NCBI RefSeq assembly: GCF_000003815.2
Contig: NC_049993.1
Span: 11,121,026-11,185,025 of the forward strand
Length of the DNA: 64,000 nucleotides
Reading direction: 5' to 3'
Source: Branchiostoma floridae
Taxonomy: Eukaryota > Chordata > Leptocardii > Amphioxiformes > Branchiostomatidae
Positions within the stretch are counted from its first letter, which is position 1. Every line of letters starts with the position of its first letter. The notes under the pieces were generated by a model, which saw only the letters and a program-made list of their open reading frames with translations, ran no database searches and was not told the origin of the DNA. Positions 60,905 through 64,000 of the stretch are shown here, in pieces. A program made the translations under genes and the position numbers.

Positions 60905-61400
60905 GAAACCCACGCCCTGTAGGACCTGTTGCATCATGCTTGGCCGGTCTTGGGCAGTTGTCATCTAGGAGAGGGCTTTTTAATATCAGTCATGTATCTG
61001 GTTCGTACCTAGCTTCTCAACTTCATCATGCATAAGATGAGACACTTAATTTACCGCACTTCTGACATTAATGCCCTGTAGGACCTGTTGCATCATGTTC
61101 TCCAAGTCTCAAGCAGCCGTTATCTTAAAGAGTCCTCTTTTTGACAGGTGGTTGTCTGGGTCGAACCTAGCTTCTCAACTTCAACAACATAAAGATAAAC
61201 GGCCTGCACTTTTCTCAAGTGCTTTTGACAGGAACGCCCTGTAGGACTTGTTGCATCATGCTCTCGATCCGAGTCTCAGGTTGCTGTCATCTTGAAGGGG
61301 TCCTCTTCTTGACAGATGGTCGTCTGGGTCGAACCTGGTGTCTCACCTTCAAAACGTGCATCAAACACTATATAAATGGCCTGTGCACCAGTGGTTTATT
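60905..61400. repeat. Diverged ~160-bp tandem repeat, three copies
   Basis: A core gccctgtaggacctgttgca followed by tcatg occurs at about 60914, 61073 and 61236 (one change in copy 3), each followed by a related ~110-bp segment with tcgaacct and ttctcaact phrases. Spacing is about 160 bp. On the minus strand the core can read MMQQVLQG in all three copies, but the surrounding frames are not conserved, so coding is doubtful. Confidence 0.7.
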
Positions 61401-64000
61401 AGAAGTTAATAAAAAGATGGCCTGGTGAATCCCATTTCCTAAATAGCCTAACCATACTAAGTAGTTGAGTGCATAAGATTAGCCCTCAGCAGAAACTGTG
61501 TAAATTTTGTAGCGGCTAAATTTTCTGAGATAACATTATTTCCGGTGTTGTTGGCAGAGGTCAACCTCTGTGCATAAAGTTATGTTTGAAAACTTGAACT
61601 TAAAAACAACAAGTGGCTGAAGGTGGATTTTGAGCATTAGGGACCAACTTTTGCTTCAAATGCAGCTTTCTTGTGCAGTACCTCTGCATCCTGCTAGAAG
61701 TCTCTTTTAAGATCAACATAATTCATGTGAGATTACTTCATCAAAGGCTTTTTATTAACAGAAAAGAGATTTTCAAAATCGTTCACATTTTGGAGGGTAA
61801 AACCAATTAATTTTTGGATGGTAAATTGATTGATTATAATCAAAGGTTTTAATTAATGAAAAAATACTGCAATGATGAAATGTGCCCCCAAAATTAAGGC
61901 ATTTAGACCACTTTCCGTGCTAGATGGACCAGATCAGACTGGATAGTGCTGGTACTGCAGCTGATATACATGTATGGAGCAGACTTCTAGTCTCTGACTG
62001 ACAGCTGTAACACAGCAGATGTAAAGTAAGACAGCCAGGGTGAATAGTTCTAGATTGTTTACAACTGTTCACACAGTGTCACAAAGACCAGTTTGGCTTC
62101 TTCGGTGCAGGATCAGATAAACACAGTACACTATGTTCACACATACAATGTAACGTTACATACCTTTCAAGTGCAAACTGCCCTGGTAATCTAATACACT
62201 GTAGTTCTGATAATGGTTTAGCAAATGTTGATTCAACAGAAGAAAAGAATGCACAGGTGCCAGAAACTGCTGAAGAAGACTACTCAGGCAACCGATAAAA
62301 TCTGGTCCATGTGGACAGGTAGTCACTCTTGACAGGATTATCAATTTGTTTGAACCTTTGTTTATTCATTAAAGCTCAAATTGGCCTGCAGGCTGTTTTC
62401 CATTGAGGTCACGAGGGAAGAGGCAAGGGTCAGACAACAGAGATTGCTTGTGTCAATGGGAAAAATTGTCCAAGGGACTACCAAAAAGTGGTCACATTGG
62501 CCAGGTGATTTTCATGTCAAGGTAATCACTTGTGTTGTAGTAGTTATACAGGTCCAACTGCACACATAATCTATGAGGATGTACCTTTTTCTCAGCCATC
62601 ATGACTCCACTGAACCAGGTTTCTGGCACTGCTCATAAGTCGTCACACTTAAGTTGTCACCCCTGCACCACAACGTTTGTTTAGAATAAAAGTGGCTGTC
62701 AGTCTAGCACTCTATCAATGTCTGCATCTACACGGCAGGCACTGGACCGAAAATGCTGACTAAACTACTGCCCATCATCAACTGAGTGAATCTTGTCGAG
62801 TGGTTTCAAAAGCTGGTCTTCATTGTTTAAACAGAGAAGTGAAAGCTCTTACAAAGACAGAAGGGAAAGCTCTTTCGAGAAGCCAACAAGTTGGTGGTTG
62901 GAGTTACATGTAGTCATGACATGCAAGTGTTTTCAGGGTTGGACAAGTTTTCTAACATTCACTTGTTCTGTGGGGCAAGTCCATTAAAAAATTGCTTGCC
63001 CAAACCAACTATTCACTTGCCCAAAATTTAAATGACATTTTCTATGTATTGTCACTTCCAGCAATGGAATTCTTTTATTATTGGCTGTTTTATTATTGGC
63101 AATATTCTGTGTTGACAGGATGCCTACTACTGTGTTGACCCATGCTTGATGCCATGACTGTATAATGTAGACATGTCCAACCCTGGTTTTAATGCAATGA
63201 AGGAAACAAAAGTGAAAGAAATTTTGACAAAATATTGAATGAATTCTTCACATAGAAACATGCTTTAGGTAAGTTACAACATGTGTAAAATAGATTGTTA
63301 TACTTCAATTCCTTTAAGTATATATGTGTTGAAGCCATGCATGTTTCTCTATTTTTGGTGTCCTTTCTCAGAAAACAGAAGAACTCCTTCAACCAAGAAC
63401 ACAAACTCTTTAAGGGTATGCCAATGTTTCTTCTCACCTCTTGAAGATAAAGCCTTGTCTCAAGGAGTGAGGTTTCCCAATGGAGGGTGCTTGTATCTAA
63501 GAATACAGTTGTACCTTGAACCCAACAAGGGACTCTTTTTTTTCTTCCATACTAGTCATTTGCCCTGTTACTACTTTTAGGCAATATTGTTTATGCTAGG
63601 CAACTTTTCTGCATTGTTTCTGTGTCTCTTTGTATTGTCTTTCTCCTTGTATTGTCTTTCTAGACAAAGTATTGAATTCCTCACCAAATTTATAAATCAT
63701 AATTACATCCTTTTTTTTAATGACAGCTAAAATACTATCTATCAGTCCTTAGAGACGTATAGAATCATTATTCCTAGATTTTGCCTTCAAAAGAATAACC
63801 AGTTCTACAGTATGACCCCTCTATATCAACAAACTTCAGAGGCTACTACTCAGATATTTTCAACCGTTTTCTGGGGAATTCGATGATGTTTACTGATGTT
63901 AGTGGAAGACCACTAAGTTGTGTCACAGGAAGTGAGGAAAGCCTGGTTTACAAATTGGGAGCTGATGAAATAACACAGGTTGGCTTCCCTCAAGCCAAGG

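Larger units (their letters stand above)
57778..64000. other. Noncoding stretch upstream of the visible ASNSD1 exons
   Basis: No ASNSD1 N-terminal exon was found: no synthetase PP-loop (SGGxDS) on the minus strand. It contains two foldbacks (58373-58436, 59449-59700), a dead LINE fragment (60320-60500) and a threefold repeat (60910-61400). The rest, 61.4-64 kb, is A/T-rich with short, motif-free open frames. Confidence 0.45.

Overview
The window looks like nuclear DNA of a lancelet (amphioxus, Branchiostoma). All recognised genes are animal genes split into short exons with GT-AG introns. The gene set (NFI, ZDHHC21, a BMP-type ligand, an IFI44-like GTPase, ASNSD1) is chordate in character, and the noncoding DNA is full of short foldback elements of the kind common in lancelet genomes. 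The species call is inference. Gene models were assembled by eye from splice sites, reading phase and family motifs, and every junction given keeps the frame.

Layout. Positions 1-18.9 kb hold no gene I can support: AT-rich DNA with a 172-bp tandem repeat (1.63-2.33 kb), a tRNA-derived SINE (5.4-5.7 kb), two related foldback elements (8.0 and 9.06 kb) and some more complex patches that could be enhancers. A 100-N gap sits at 18890-18989. On the minus strand, 19134-22286 carries the first two coding exons of Nuclear factor I; exon 2 is 532 nt and encodes most of the DNA-binding domain. Still on the minus strand, 29481-33422 holds an eight-exon DHHC palmitoyltransferase, best matched to ZDHHC21, whose stop codon lies inside a 23-copy 25-bp minisatellite. 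Positions 36756-42433 (minus) hold a seven-exon TGF-beta superfamily ligand of 433 residues with a signal peptide, furin site and seven-cysteine mature domain. Positions 48742-52649 (minus) hold an IFI44-like protein with an N-terminal TLDc domain and a C-terminal P-loop GTPase domain. Head-to-head with it at 53714-55627 (plus) is a four-exon gene for a 310-residue coiled-coil protein I do not recognise. Positions 56117-57777 (minus) hold the last four exons of ASNSD1; its 5' part is not seen. The final 6 kb is noncoding, with foldbacks, a degenerate LINE piece and a ~160-bp threefold repeat.

Relationships. The genes do not form one pathway. Two arrangements stand out. NFI and ZDHHC21 lie side by side in the same orientation, as NFIB and ZDHHC21 do in human. 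The IFI44-like gene and the novel coiled-coil gene diverge from a shared interval of about 0.5 kb, suggesting joint control and a possible immune link for the unknown gene.
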